A stretch of DNA of 64,000 nucleotides, taken from Pandoraea sp. ASV26 (GTDB lineage: Bacteria > Pseudomonadota > Gammaproteobacteria > Burkholderiales > Burkholderiaceae). Below, piece after piece: positions 1 to 10,866 of this stretch. The stretch is from NCBI RefSeq assembly GCF_016428915.1, contig NZ_JAELTP010000005.1, positions 44,861 to 108,860 on the forward strand. Reading direction: 5' to 3'. Within the stretch, counting starts at the first letter, position 1. Each line of letters opens with the position of its first letter. The notes beneath the pieces are model-generated. The model saw only the letters and a program-made list of their open reading frames with translations, made no database searches and was not told the DNA's origin. A program made the translations under genes and the position numbers.

Positions 1-3000
1 CGCCAGCGGCGTGGGGAAGTACGACGGCAAGTCCTGCGCAACGAAGTCGGCATCCGGCAAATCGCTCTCGAGCAATACGTCGTAGAGCCACATCTTGCTG
101 TACGCCATGAGCACGGCGCGCTCCGGCGACGTCAGCCCCGCCCCCGCCGCGCGACGCGCGTCGAGCGCCTCGTCGTCAGGCAGGAACTCGATGGCGCGCA
201 CGAGCCGCTGCGCTCGCTCCAGATACCGCATGAAGCGCGCATCGCCGTCGAGCGCCGCCGCCGCACGCAACCGTCCCAGCGACAACGCCTGCGTCTGCAA
301 ATAGTTGTCGCTCAACACGAGCCTGCCGACCTCTTCGGTCATTTCCGCGAGCAATGTGTTGCGTTGCTTGAGCGTCATCTCCCCATCGGTTACCACCAGA
401 CCCAGCAAAATCTTGATGTTGACCTCGTGATCGGAACAGTCGACACCCGCCGAGTTGTCGATGGCATCGGTGTTGATGCGCCCGCCGTGCTGCGCGTACT
501 CGATGCGCCCGAGTTGCGTGAGTCCGAGATTGCCGCCCTCGGCCACGACCTTGCAGCGCAGCTCTGCACCGTTCACGCGCAAACCGTCGTTGGCGCGATC
601 GCCCACCTGTGCGTGAGTCTCGGTGCTCGCTTTCACGTACGTACCGATGCCGCCGTTGTAGAGCAGATCGACCGGGGCTTTCAACAGGGCACGCAACAGG
701 TCGGTCGGGGCCATCTCGGTGGCGTCGGTGCCGATTAGTTCGCGCACCTGCGGCGAGAGCGCAATGGCCTTGGCCGTGCGCGGGAACACGCCGCCGCCCT
801 CGGAGATGAGACGCGTGTCGTAATCGGCCCAACTGGAGCGCGGCAGTTGGAACATGCGCTCCCGCTCGGCGAAGGACGTCGCCGCATCGGGTGCCGGGTC
901 GAGGAAGATGTGCCGATGGTCGAACGCCGCTACGAGGCGAATGTGCTTCGAGAGCAACATGCCGTTGCCGAAGACGTCGCCCGACATGTCGCCGATGCCG
1001 ATCACCGTGAAGTCCTGCGTCTGGGTGTCGACGCCCATCTCGCTGAAGTGACGCTTCACGGACTCCCACGCGCCGCGCGCCGTGATGGCCATCTTCTTGT
1101 GGTCGTAGCCGACCGAGCCGCCTGACGCGAAGGCGTCGCCAAGCCAGAAGCCGTACTCCGCCGAAATGGCATTGGCGTAGTCGGAGAACGTGGCCGTGCC
1201 CTTGTCCGCCGCCACGACGAGATACGGATCGTCGCCATCGATACGCACGGTTTGCGGCGGCGGCACCAGTTGGCCGTCGACATAGTTGTCGGTCAGATCC
1301 AGCAGGCCGCGCAGGAATGTCTGGTAACACGCCACGCCCTCGGCCAGATAGGCATCCCGATCGCCGGGCGACGGCGGCTGCTTCACCACGAAGCCGCCCT
1401 TCGAGCCGACCGGCACGATGACGGTGTTCTTCACCATCTGCGCCTTCACGAGCCCCAGCACCTCCGTGCGGAAGTCCTCGCGGCGATCCGACCAGCGCAG
1501 GCCGCCACGCGCGACGCGTCCGCCGCGCAGATGCACGCCTTCCACGCGAGGCGAGTACACCCAGATCTCGAACATCGGCTTCGGGTCGGGTAGCCCCGGC
1601 ACCTTCGACGGATCGAATTTGAACGACAGGTAAGCCTTCTGCGTGACGCCGTCCTTGCCCGTCTGGAAGTAGTTGGTGCGCAAGGTGGCTTCGAGCACGC
1701 CCAGGAATTGGCGAAGAATGCGGTCCTCGTCGAGATTGGGAACGTCTTCGAGCGCGGCGTGAATCTGCGCGCGCAACCGCTCCGCCTGCGACGCACGAGC
1801 CTGCTCACTCAAGGCCGGATCGAAGCGTGCTAGGAACAAGCGCACGAGCATGCCTGCAATCGACGGATTCCCGGTCAGCGCGCTCTCGATGTACGCATTG
1901 CTGAAGGTTGACCCCACCTGACGGATGTACTTCGCGTACGCCCGAAGAATGCGCACTTCTCGCCACGTCAGCCCGGCCTGCAACACCAGCCGGTTGAGAT
2001 CGTCGTTCTCCACGTCGCCCGCCCAGATGCGCGCGAAGGCATCTTCAAAGCGGGCGCGGGCGTGCTCCAGATCGACGTCGGCGCCATCCAGACTCGTCAT
2101 GCCGAAGTCGTGCATCCAGACAACGCCCGTGTCGGCGGGCTCGATCCGGTAGGGACGCTCGTCGTTCACCCGCACGCCAAGGTGTTCGAGCATCGGCAAA
2201 CTGCGCGAGAGCGCAATGGGCTCGCCCGCCTGATAGATCTTGAAGCGCAACGTGCCGGAGGGCGCCTCCAGCGGCCGGTAAAGCTGCATGGCGAGCGGTG
2301 TGGCACCGGCAGCGCTGGCTGCGCTAGCTGCACTGGCATGAGCGACCGGTGCGGCGTTTAGCAGCGGCTCGATCAGTTCGACGTCGCGCACCGCCACCCG
2401 GGCGGCATAATCCTCGCGATACCCGGCCGGGAACGCCTGCATATACCGCCGCAGCGCGCGCGTGCCGCGCTCTTCGCCCAACTGCTCGCGCAATGCGTCG
2501 GACAGATCGTCCTGCCAGCGACGGGTGGTCTCGACGATGCGGGCTTCGAGTTCGTTCACATCGACGTCCGGCACATGTCCCGGCTCGGTGCGCACGGTAA
2601 TGTGAATGCGCGCGAGCATCGACTCGGAGAGCTGCGGCGTGAACTCGACACCGGTGCCGTGATAAGCCGCCTGCAACAGGTTCTGCACCCGCACGCGCAG
2701 ATCCGTGTTGAATTTCTCGCGCGGCACGAACACCAGACACGACACGAAGCGGTCGAAGCGATCACGTCGCACGAACAGGCGCGTGCGCTGACGCTCCTGC
2801 AACCGCAGAATCCCCAGCGCGATATCGGCCAGTTGATCGACGTTGATCTGAAAGAGTTCGTCGCGCGGGTATTGTTCGAGGATCGTCGCGAGCGTCTTGG
2901 CCAGATGCCCGTTCGGCAGGAAACCGGTGCGCCCGATCACTTCGGCGACTTTGCGTCGCACGAGCGGAATTTCGTCGGCCGGCACCATGTAGACGGTCGA

Positions 3001-4194
3001 CGTGTAGAGCCCAAGGAAACGCCGCTCGCCGCACACGCGCCCCTGCGCGTCGAAACGTTTCACGCCCACGTAATCGAGATAACCGGGACGGTGCACGCTC
3101 GCCCGCGAATTCGCCTTCGTCAGAAAGATCGGTGCGCTCTCCTGAATGATGCCGATGGCACCGGGCGACAGCCGGGTGGCGTCCGGGGTACTGGCATCGC
3201 GGCGAGCCTCGCGCAGCACGCCCAGACCGGTGCCCGCCACGCCTTGCAGGTAATGCTCCCCGTCACGCTCGACCAGCTCGTAGTCGCGATAGCCGAGGAA
3301 GGTGAAGTGACGGGCGAGCATCCAGTCCAGAAACGCCTGCGCTTCGTCGATCTCCGCGCGCTCGTGCGGGGTCACGCCCTTTTGCGCGGCGCGCTGCGCG
3401 AGCGCTTCGATGGCCGTGTGAGCGGCCGCCTGCATCGCACGCCAGTCTTCGACCGCAGCGCGCACGTCGCCAAGCACGCGTTGCAAACCGTCGGCCAGCG
3501 CCTGAATGCGCTCGGGCTCGGAGAATCGGTCGACTTCAACGTGGATATACGATTCGAAACGGCTGCCGTCGGCAGTGGTGTCGCCGCCGCTCTGCACCGT
3601 CGCACCGGACTGGCTTGAATGCCCCGACTGGCTTGACTCGCCGGGCTCCACCGCCGTGCTGGCCGTGCCGGACGCCAGCAATGCCCCGACGTTGCTGCCG
3701 GCATTCTTCCCGGTATTGGCCGCCGCACGCTCACCCGCAGGCGCCGGCCGCAACAGGCCGCCGCCGGGCGCCACGGCGACGCGCTTGCCCGCCGCATCGC
3801 GCTTGACGCGGTAGACCGGGTGAAACGCAGAATGCAGCGTCAGGCCCTGCCGGTTGATCTCCATCGTCACCGAGTCGACGAGAAACGGCATGTCGTCATT
3901 GACGATCTCGATGACGGTGTGACTGCAATGCCAGCCGTGCTGATCGAGGGTGGGGTTATAGATGCGGATGCGTGGTTCGCCGCAGACGAACTTCTGGCCG
4001 AGTTGCCAGTGCGCCATCGCCGCGCCATAAAGATCGGCGACACTGCGCGAGACGACGTCCTCGGCATCGGCCAGACCGTAATAATGTCGTACGAACGGCT
4101 CGAACAGCGAGGCCAGCGCCGGCGCACGCTCCCCCGCCATCGTGACGACTTCCGCCATGTGCTGGCGGACTTTCTCTTCCTGATTCACGGGCAT
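1..4194 (-). CDS. NAD-dependent glutamate dehydrogenase, large type (3' end outside window)
   Basis: Oxidatively deaminates L-glutamate to 2-oxoglutarate and ammonia with NAD+ in the cytoplasm. The open frame runs from ATG at 4194 to the window edge, giving 1398 codons; the family (GDH-180 type) is usually about 1600 residues, so roughly the last 200 are missing. The start MPVNQEEKV follows a GAGG ribosome site. The N-terminal regulatory part contains HFTFLGYRDYEL and ends in a long helical segment; the catalytic domain carries LRGGRVARGGLRWSDRREDF, PVGSKGGFV (substrate lysine region), IGIGDMSGDVFGNGML and the late VAEGGNLGLTQLGR. A Ser/Gly/Gln-rich insert near residues 155-185 looks variable. 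It is divergent from dbpA with 129 nt between the two starts. Identity is secure; whether it serves catabolism or nitrogen balance is inference. Confidence 0.95.
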   Translation of the reverse strand, partial: MPVNQEEKVRQHMAEVVTMAGERAPALASLFEPFVRHYYGLADAEDVVSRSVADLYGAAMAHWQLGQKFVCGEPRIRIYNPTLDQHGWHCSHTVIEIVNDDMPFLVDSVTMEINRQGLTLHSAFHPVYRVKRDAAGKRVAVAPGGGLLRPAPAGERAAANTGKNAGSNVGALLASGTASTAVEPGESSQSGHSSQSGATVQSGGDTTADGSRFESYIHVEVDRFSEPERIQALADGLQRVLGDVRAAVEDWRAMQAAAHTAIEALAQRAAQKGVTPHERAEIDEAQAFLDWMLARHFTFLGYRDYELVERDGEHYLQGVAGTGLGVLREARRDASTPDATRLSPGAIGIIQESAPIFLTKANSRASVHRPGYLDYVGVKRFDAQGRVCGERRFLGLYTSTVYMVPADEIPLVRRKVAEVIGRTGFLPNGHLAKTLATILEQYPRDELFQINVDQLADIALGILRLQERQRTRLFVRRDRFDRFVSCLVFVPREKFNTDLRVRVQNLLQAAYHGTGVEFTPQLSESMLARIHITVRTEPGHVPDVDVNELEARIVETTRRWQDDLSDALREQLGEERGTRALRRYMQAFPAGYREDYAARVAVRDVELIEPLLNAAPVAHASAASAASAAGATPLAMQLYRPLEAPSGTLRFKIYQAGEPIALSRSLPMLEHLGVRVNDERPYRIEPADTGVVWMHDFGMTSLDGADVDLEHARARFEDAFARIWAGDVENDDLNRLVLQAGLTWREVRILRAYAKYIRQVGSTFSNAYIESALTGNPSIAGMLVRLFLARFDPALSEQARASQAERLRAQIHAALEDVPNLDEDRILRQFLGVLEATLRTNYFQTGKDGVTQKAYLSFKFDPSKVPGLPDPKPMFEIWVYSPRVEGVHLRGGRVARGGLRWSDRREDFRTEVLGLVKAQMVKNTVIVPVGSKGGFVVKQPPSPGDRDAYLAEGVACYQTFLRGLLDLTDNYVDGQLVPPPQTVRIDGDDPYLVVAADKGTATFSDYANAISAEYGFWLGDAFASGGSVGYDHKKMAITARGAWESVKRHFSEMGVDTQTQDFTVIGIGDMSGDVFGNGMLLSKHIRLVAAFDHRHIFLDPAPDAATSFAERERMFQLPRSSWADYDTRLISEGGGVFPRTAKAIALSPQVRELIGTDATEMAPTDLLRALLKAPVDLLYNGGIGTYVKASTETHAQVGDRANDGLRVNGAELRCKVVAEGGNLGLTQLGRIEYAQHGGRINTDAIDNSAGVDCSDHEVNIKILLGLVVTDGEMTLKQRNTLLAEMTEEVGRLVLSDNYLQTQALSLGRLRAAAALDGDARFMRYLERAQRLVRAIEFLPDDEALDARRAAGAGLTSPERAVLMAYSKMWLYDVLLESDLPDADFVAQDLPSYFPTPLA

Positions 4195-4312
4195 GGGCAA
4201 CCTCAGCTGGAATGGACGAGACATCGACAGGCAGGGCCATGCTACGCCCGGCAGCCCCGGGCTGGCAACGGCGCGAACCCGGACCTGACGACAACAGGCC
4301 CGAGCCGACCGG

Positions 4313-4318
4313 TATAAT
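4313..4318 (+). promoter_or_regulatory. Perfect -10 hexamer immediately before dbpA
   Basis: TATAAT ends five bases before the dbpA ATG at 4324. The usual distance from -10 to transcription start would place +1 at or next to the ATG, so the mRNA may be leaderless. No clear -35 or Shine-Dalgarno sequence is visible. Confidence 0.5.
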
Positions 4319-4323
4319 TGCGC

Positions 4324-5736
<1,413 letters not shown>

Positions 5737-5791
5737 CGTCCGGCATCATCCGGATCGTCCCCTGAGCGCCCCGCGCGACAAGGAGGCTGCA

Positions 5792-6403
5792 ATGAGGTCA
5801 CTGCGCACCCTGTGGTTTTCTCCTGTCGCGCGGCTGGCGCGGCGCTCGGCGCTCACCGCGCTGGCCGTCGGCTGGCTCGCAGCGTGCAGCACCAAGGGCG
5901 TTGCGCCCAACCCCGCCCTCACCGACGACACCCTCGACGAGTACGCCATCGTCATCGTCGGCCTCGACACGCCGCTGCAAAGCACCTGGGGCCCGTGGAA
6001 TTACTCGGACTTCTCTCAGACGGTCAACGGCATCGTCGGCGGCAAGGTCACGCGCACGCTGAACACCAATCCCCCCACGCGCGGCTTCGTGGCCATGCGC
6101 GTCTCGCCGCTCATGCGCAACGAGCGCTTCGGACCGATGGAATTCACCCCGGCCGACAACAGCTATCGCTTCCGCTATTGCAAGGGGCGCAAGGTGCCGA
6201 CGGTGCAGGTGCGCCGGGGCGATGTGATCTACGCGGGCACGCTCATGCTCGATAGCCGCGACGGCAAGATCTGGCTGCGCACCGAATTCGACATGGCGGG
6301 CGCGCGTCGCTTCGTGCAGGCGAACTATCCCTCGCTGGCCGACAAGCTCCAGGCGCAACCGTTTACCTACTTCGAAGTGAAAAGCGAGCCGGGCTGCCGC
6401 TGA
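5792..6403 (+). CDS. Putative lipoprotein of unknown function
   Basis: A 203-residue protein not recognised as a named family. It starts with a basic N-terminus and a hydrophobic stretch ending in lipobox LAAC, with the acylated cysteine at residue 32, so it should be an outer- or inner-membrane lipoprotein. The mature part is mixed alpha/beta in composition, with NYSDFSQTVNGIVGGKVTRTLN, a region rich in aromatic residues (RFGPMEFTPADNSYRFRY) and a second cysteine pair candidate near the C-terminus (C after RYCKGRK and the terminal GCR). AAGGAGG lies a few bases before the ATG, an excellent ribosome site. It sits 55 nt after dbpA and converges on the LysR gene; no functional link is apparent. 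Confidence 0.8.
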   Translation: MRSLRTLWFSPVARLARRSALTALAVGWLAACSTKGVAPNPALTDDTLDEYAIVIVGLDTPLQSTWGPWNYSDFSQTVNGIVGGKVTRTLNTNPPTRGFVAMRVSPLMRNERFGPMEFTPADNSYRFRYCKGRKVPTVQVRRGDVIYAGTLMLDSRDGKIWLRTEFDMAGARRFVQANYPSLADKLQAQPFTYFEVKSEPGCR

Positions 6404-6418
6404 GCCTGCCCGGCAGAC

Positions 6419-7378
6419 TCAGGCCTCGTCGGCGTCCTCGCCGGGGGTCAGCACGATCTCACGTCCCTCGCACAGCGCCTCGGCCCGCTCGCTGAGCTCG
6501 CTCGCAACGTCCGACAGATGCCGCCCAAGCGTGTCCGCCAGCACCGACTCGGGCTGGTGCGCAGGGCGCAGCATCTCGACCGGGAATTCGATGGCCGGGG
6601 CCACCCGGTACAGTCGCTGCGTCTGCACATGCGCACTCGCCGCCGTGAACTGATCGAGCAGCGCGTAGCCCAGACCATGCTCGACGAGCGCCGCCGCGAG
6701 CGAATACGTCTGCACCATCAATTCGGCGTCCTGCAACAACGCGGTCTGATCCAGACGCTCATTGATGAGGGCGCCAAGCGGCGTGTCGTCGTGCAGCTTG
6801 ATGAGGTCGCGTCCGGCAAGCGCATCGGCACTGGCCGGCCCGCGACGGGAGAGCTTCGGCCACGACGCGGGCACCGCCAGCACGATATGTCCCTGCGCCA
6901 CCGGACGACTCACGATACCCGCCGCCATCGGGGGCGCGGACACGATGCCGACGTCGACCGACGACGTGAGGATCGCGGTAATCGTCTCGGTCGTGTGATG
7001 CGTAATCAGCTCGAAGACCACGTCTGGATGGGCGCGACGCATGCGCTCGATGGCGGCAGGCAAGAGACTTTGCGCAAGACTTGGCGTGGCCGCGATGCGC
7101 AGATGGCCCACGCCGTGCTGGCGCAGGTTGCGCGACGTGGTGCGCAACCGTTCCAGATCGCTGAAGATGCGTTCGACATCGGGATAAAGACGGCGCGCTT
7201 CGGCCGTCGGCACGAGCCGGCCCTTGATGCGGTCGAACAGCTTGAAACCCAGTTGCTGCTCGGCGTGCTGCAACACGCGCGAGACGACGGGTTGCGATAC
7301 GTTAAGCAATTGCGCCGCGCCGCTGGCCGAACCGGTCAACACCACTGCGCGAAATATCTCGATATGCCGCAATTTCAT
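6419..7378 (-). CDS. LysR-family transcriptional regulator (next to dadA-like gene)
   Basis: 319 residues, standard LysR length. The N-terminal winged helix is seen in LRHIEIFRAVVLTGSASGAAQLLNVSQPVVSRVLQHAEQQLG; the rest matches the periplasmic-binding-like effector domain (LRIAATPSLAQSLLPAAIERM onward). It is transcribed divergently from the D-amino-acid dehydrogenase gene with 222 nt between starts, the usual arrangement for a LysR regulator controlling its neighbour. The likely targets are therefore dadA, gltI-like and racemase genes at 7.6-10.8 kb; the inducer, perhaps an acidic amino acid, is inference. Confidence 0.9.
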   Translation of the reverse strand: MKLRHIEIFRAVVLTGSASGAAQLLNVSQPVVSRVLQHAEQQLGFKLFDRIKGRLVPTAEARRLYPDVERIFSDLERLRTTSRNLRQHGVGHLRIAATPSLAQSLLPAAIERMRRAHPDVVFELITHHTTETITAILTSSVDVGIVSAPPMAAGIVSRPVAQGHIVLAVPASWPKLSRRGPASADALAGRDLIKLHDDTPLGALINERLDQTALLQDAELMVQTYSLAAALVEHGLGYALLDQFTAASAHVQTQRLYRVAPAIEFPVEMLRPAHQPESVLADTLGRHLSDVASELSERAEALCEGREIVLTPGEDADEA

Positions 7379-7471
7379 GCCCGACGACGTCCCCCTGTTG
7401 CGGATACCGGATCAGCCGCAACGCCGACCCTATAGCTAAAAGACATATGCTGCCTCAAATCCGCATAGGTT

Positions 7472-7487
7472 AGCGAATTTTCTCGCT
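7472..7487. promoter_or_regulatory. Inverted repeat in the LysR/dadA divergent promoter region
   Basis: AGCGA-N6-TCGCT lies between the two divergent starts. A small dyad in this position is compatible with a LysR-type binding site, but no match to a specific consensus is claimed. Confidence 0.35.
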
Positions 7488-7600
7488 CTACACTGCGTAG
7501 CAAAGGTTGTGCAGAAAGCCCGCCGTGAGGCGCCCCGTCCTTGCGCCCGGAATATTTTCCGCCTTGCATTCTTCAGCGTTTTTCGTTGTTATTCATCGTC

Positions 7601-8857
7601 ATGCATATTGGAGTCATCGGGGCAGGCATCGTCGGCCTCGCCAGCGCGTATCAGTTGCTTCGCGCAGGCCATGAGGTCACCGTGATCGACGCCGGACGCG
7701 GTCCGGGTCTGGGCACAAGTTTCGCCAATGGCGGCCAGTTGAGCTACGGCTATGTGTCGCCGCTCGCCGCCCCCGGCGTACTCTCGCAGTTGCCATCGCT
7801 GCTGTTCTCGCGCACCGGGCCGCTGCGCATCAAACCGTCGTTCGATCCGGACTTCTGGCGCTGGTCGATCGAATTCGTCAAACATTGCAACGCGCAGGCC
7901 AACGCCAGCTCGACGTTGCGCCTGCTCTCGCTCGGCTTGCATAGCCGCGAGGTGATGCTGGAATTTCTGGCGAAGGAGTCGGTGTCGTTCGACTACCGCC
8001 TGAGCGGCAAGCTCGTGGTGTATCGCGATGCCGGCAAACTGGCCGCTGCCGAGCGTTCGCTGGAACTGGCCAACGGCCTGGGTTACGCACAAAGGCGTGT
8101 GGACGCCGCGACATGCGCCACGCTCGAGCCCGCGCTGGGCAAGATCGCCGGTGAGCTGGCAGGCGGGATTCACACGCCGGGCGAAGGCACCGGCGACTGC
8201 CAGTTGCTGTGCAAGGAACTCACGCGCCTGATTGGCGCACACGCCGGCGGCACGCTGCACTTCGAGCGCGAAGTCACCGGGTTCGACGTGCGCGGCGGTA
8301 CGGTGCAGGCGATCCGCACTCGCACGGGCGACGTGACGGTCGATGCCTGTGTCGTGGCCAACGGTCTGGCCGCCATGCCGCTGCTGCGCACGGTGGGTGA
8401 GCCGGTGTCGCTGTATCCGCTCAAGGGGTACAGCCTCACGTATCGCGACGCCCCGGTCGACGCCCGGCCGCAGGTGTCGGTCACGGACGCCGACAACAAG
8501 GTCGTCTACGCCAGCCTCGGCGAGCATCTGCGCGTGGCAGGCATTGCCGACCTGGTGGGTTACGACAATCGCATCGCTGCGCACCGCATCGACGCACTGC
8601 GCACCCTCTCGGCGGGATTGTTTCCCGCGCTGGGCAGCGCACGAGCCCCGCTGGAGTGGACCGGCATGCGACCGGCCACCCCGCACGGCCGTCCGATCCT
8701 CGGGCGCGCAGGCAAGTTGGGCAATCTGTGGCTGAACGTGGGCCACGGCGGATTGGGTTTCACCTTGTCGATGGGCGCGGCGCGCGTGATTGCCGATGCC
8801 ATCGACGGCAAGCGTCCCGCAGTCGATCTGGCAGGGTTTGCCCGGCTGGCCGGGTAG
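7601..8857 (+). CDS. dadA: FAD-dependent D-amino acid dehydrogenase (DadA-like)
   Basis: Oxidises D-amino acids to 2-oxo acids and ammonia, passing electrons to the membrane quinone pool. From ATG 7601 it is 418 residues, close to DadA. The N-terminus MHIGVIGAGIVGLASAYQLLRAGHEVTVID is the Rossmann FAD-binding fold; TSFANGGQLSYGYVSPLA and the C-terminal TPHGRPILGRAGKLGNLWLNVGHGGLGFTLSMGAARVIAD match the DAO/DadA family. The frame continues 20 codons upstream, but MHIG is the natural start of the dinucleotide fold. Downstream lie a glutamate-type binding protein and an Asp/Glu racemase, which suggests a role in acidic amino acids rather than the classical D-alanine route. Substrate is inference. 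Confidence 0.85.
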   Translation: MHIGVIGAGIVGLASAYQLLRAGHEVTVIDAGRGPGLGTSFANGGQLSYGYVSPLAAPGVLSQLPSLLFSRTGPLRIKPSFDPDFWRWSIEFVKHCNAQANASSTLRLLSLGLHSREVMLEFLAKESVSFDYRLSGKLVVYRDAGKLAAAERSLELANGLGYAQRRVDAATCATLEPALGKIAGELAGGIHTPGEGTGDCQLLCKELTRLIGAHAGGTLHFEREVTGFDVRGGTVQAIRTRTGDVTVDACVVANGLAAMPLLRTVGEPVSLYPLKGYSLTYRDAPVDARPQVSVTDADNKVVYASLGEHLRVAGIADLVGYDNRIAAHRIDALRTLSAGLFPALGSARAPLEWTGMRPATPHGRPILGRAGKLGNLWLNVGHGGLGFTLSMGAARVIADAIDGKRPAVDLAGFARLAG

Positions 8858-9065
8858 TCACCGGTCGCCGAACATAGCGGGCCGACCGGGTCGACCGGGC
8901 CAACCGGTTCTGACGCCGTCATGACGAGGCGCGGGACGCGGGAAATCAGAGCATCACTCCCACGGGGATCGTCGGGAGCAAGTGTCGGGTTGTATGCGTG
9001 TTTTTGGCTTTTGATATTCCAACGGCGCGGACCACCGTGCCATCACTTCCGATAGGACAGAGACC

Positions 9066-9968
9066 ATGAAGAAGCTGTTTGCTCCCCTGCTGCTCGTCAG
9101 CGCTGCTGCCGCCCTGTTCGCGCACACCGCGAGCGCACAGGAACTGACGGGCACGCTCAAGAAGATCAAGGACACCGGCGTGATCGCTCTCGGGGTGCGC
9201 GAGTCGTCGATTCCCTTCTCGTACACGGACAACACCGGCAAGACGATCGGCTACTCGCAGGAAATCGCGCTCAAGATCGTCGACGCGGTCAAGAAAGACC
9301 TGAACCTGCCGAACCTGAAAGTGACGGAAACGCCGATCACCTCCCAGAACCGTATCGCGCTGATGCAGAACGGCACGATCGATCTGGAGTGCGGCTCGAC
9401 CACGCACACGTTCGAGCGCGCGAAGCAAGTGGGCTTCTCGCACAACATCTTCCTGTACTCGATCAAGATGATCGCCAAGTCGGGCTCGGGCATCACCGAC
9501 CTGAACAGCCTGAAGGGCAAGACCGTCGCGACGACCGCCGGCACGACGGCCGACCGCATTCTCTCGGGCAAGAAGGGTGAGATCGGCTTCAACCTGATCC
9601 AGACGAAAGAGCACTCGGATGGCTTCCTGACCGTCAAGCAAGGCCGCGCCGTGGCCTTCGTGATGGACGAGCCGCTGCTGTACGGCCAGCGCGCCGCACT
9701 GCCGGCCGACGAAGCCAAGGGCTATGAAGTCGTCGGCCCGAACCTCCAGTTCGAAAACTATGCGTGCATGCTGCGCAAAGATGACCCCGCCTTCACCAAG
9801 GTCGTGAACACGGTCATCGCCGACATGGAAAAGTCCGGCGAAATGGAAAAGCTGTACAACAAGTGGTTCACGCAACCGGTTCCGCCGAAGAACCAGAACA
9901 TGAACTACCCGATGACGCCTGAAATGCGCGCCATGTTCAAGGATCCGATCACGAAGGCTTACGACTGA
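9066..9968 (+). CDS. Amino-acid ABC transporter substrate-binding protein, GltI-like
   Basis: 300-residue periplasmic binding protein of the glutamate/aspartate family. A signal peptide (MKKLFAPLLLVSAAAALFAH) ends at ASA before QELTG, cutting after residue 24. The mature protein has the family features TGTLKKIKDTGVIALGVRESSIPFSY, RIALMQNGTIDLECGSTTHTFERAKQVGFS and the closing YNKWFTQPVPP. A good GACAG/GA ribosome region precedes the ATG. No permease or ATPase genes are adjacent, so it either uses components encoded elsewhere or is an orphan. It lies between the dadA-like gene and the racemase in the same direction; a 208-nt gap upstream may hold its own promoter. Confidence 0.9.
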   Translation: MKKLFAPLLLVSAAAALFAHTASAQELTGTLKKIKDTGVIALGVRESSIPFSYTDNTGKTIGYSQEIALKIVDAVKKDLNLPNLKVTETPITSQNRIALMQNGTIDLECGSTTHTFERAKQVGFSHNIFLYSIKMIAKSGSGITDLNSLKGKTVATTAGTTADRILSGKKGEIGFNLIQTKEHSDGFLTVKQGRAVAFVMDEPLLYGQRAALPADEAKGYEVVGPNLQFENYACMLRKDDPAFTKVVNTVIADMEKSGEMEKLYNKWFTQPVPPKNQNMNYPMTPEMRAMFKDPITKAYD

Positions 9969-10055
9969 TCCTGACGGAACGTGCACGGTGCGGGGGCTAC
10001 GGTCCCGGCACCGCGCGCGATCCGGTTTTCCGCCGTCCCCCTGATTGCCATCATC

Positions 10056-10784
10056 ATGAACTCGCACGCCACGCTCGGCATCCTCGGCGGCATGGGTCCC
10101 GCCGCCGGCATCGACCTTTGCCGCAAAATCGTCGATCAACACCCGGCCAACCGCGATCAGGATCACATCCCGTTCATTCTGTACTCGGTCCCCCAGATTC
10201 CCGACCGCACCGAAGCGCTGCTGCGCGACGGCGCCTCCCCGCTCGACGGCATGCTCGAAGGCGTTCACGCGCTCGAACAATCCGGCGTTGGCTGCATCGC
10301 CATTGCCTGCAACACCGCCCACGCCTGGCTCGACGCGCTGCGTCACCGTACCCGGCTGCCGGTGCTCGACGTGGTCGACGCCGTCGCCGGCGAGTTGTCC
10401 TCCTGCGTCGCCCCCGGCGCCCCCATCGGCCTGATGGCCACCGAGGGCACGCACCACGCCAATGTCTACCGTCCGCGCCTCGAAGCGCTGGGCTACCGGT
10501 TTGTTCAGGCGGCCGAACCACTCGCGCACCAGGCGCTCGTGAACGAAGGCATCCGGCTCACGAAGGCCGGCGACATTCATCGCGGCGGTGACGCGCTCGC
10601 CATGGCGATGGAGCAACTGCTCGCTGCCGGCGCGCAACGCGTCATTCTCGGCTGCACGGAGATCCCGGTCGCTCTCGCCACGTGCGAAACCCCGCTCGGC
10701 CGCTTCGGCCTGGACGCCTCCGCTGCACTCGCGCGCGCCTGCATCGCGTGGTCGCTCGCTCACGAGAGCCCGGCCCACGCCTGA
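10056..10784 (+). CDS. Aspartate/glutamate racemase family protein
   Basis: Interconverts L and D forms of aspartate or glutamate without PLP, using two cysteines. From ATG 10056 it is 242 residues. GILGGMGPAAG opens the fold; the catalytic cysteines are C85 in ACNTAH and C200 in LGCTEIP, both intact. An upstream in-frame ATG at 9981 would add 25 residues lacking family similarity. It follows the GltI-like gene by about 90 nt, so the three genes may be co-transcribed. With the DadA-like dehydrogenase it would allow catabolism of L- or D-acidic amino acids by racemisation and then oxidation. The exact substrate cannot be read from the sequence. Confidence 0.87.
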   Translation: MNSHATLGILGGMGPAAGIDLCRKIVDQHPANRDQDHIPFILYSVPQIPDRTEALLRDGASPLDGMLEGVHALEQSGVGCIAIACNTAHAWLDALRHRTRLPVLDVVDAVAGELSSCVAPGAPIGLMATEGTHHANVYRPRLEALGYRFVQAAEPLAHQALVNEGIRLTKAGDIHRGGDALAMAMEQLLAAGAQRVILGCTEIPVALATCETPLGRFGLDASAALARACIAWSLAHESPAHA

Positions 10785-10822
10785 CCCGGGCCGCGCCAGT
10801 TATCGCGCCAGTTATTGGCAGA

Positions 10823-10866
10823 CATTGCCACGCGTCCTGCGAACGACACGCCACCGCGTGGCAATG
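10823..10866. terminator. Perfect 12-bp inverted repeat after the racemase gene
   Basis: CATTGCCACGCG and CGCGTGGCAATG flank a 20-nt loop, 38 nt after the racemase stop. There is no T-tract, so it may be a Rho-assisted end, an RNA-stabilising hairpin or a protein site; terminator is the simplest reading. Confidence 0.4.

Noticed and set aside
176..1330. 384-codon minus-strand ORF and several plus-strand ORFs over 1-4 kb
   Set aside because: All are other-frame shadows of the NAD-glutamate dehydrogenase frame, which alone shows family motifs; their composition is Arg/His-rich noise.
8946..10778. 610-codon minus-strand ORF across gltI-like and racemase genes
   Set aside because: It spans two genuine genes in the opposite direction and lacks any domain or ribosome site.
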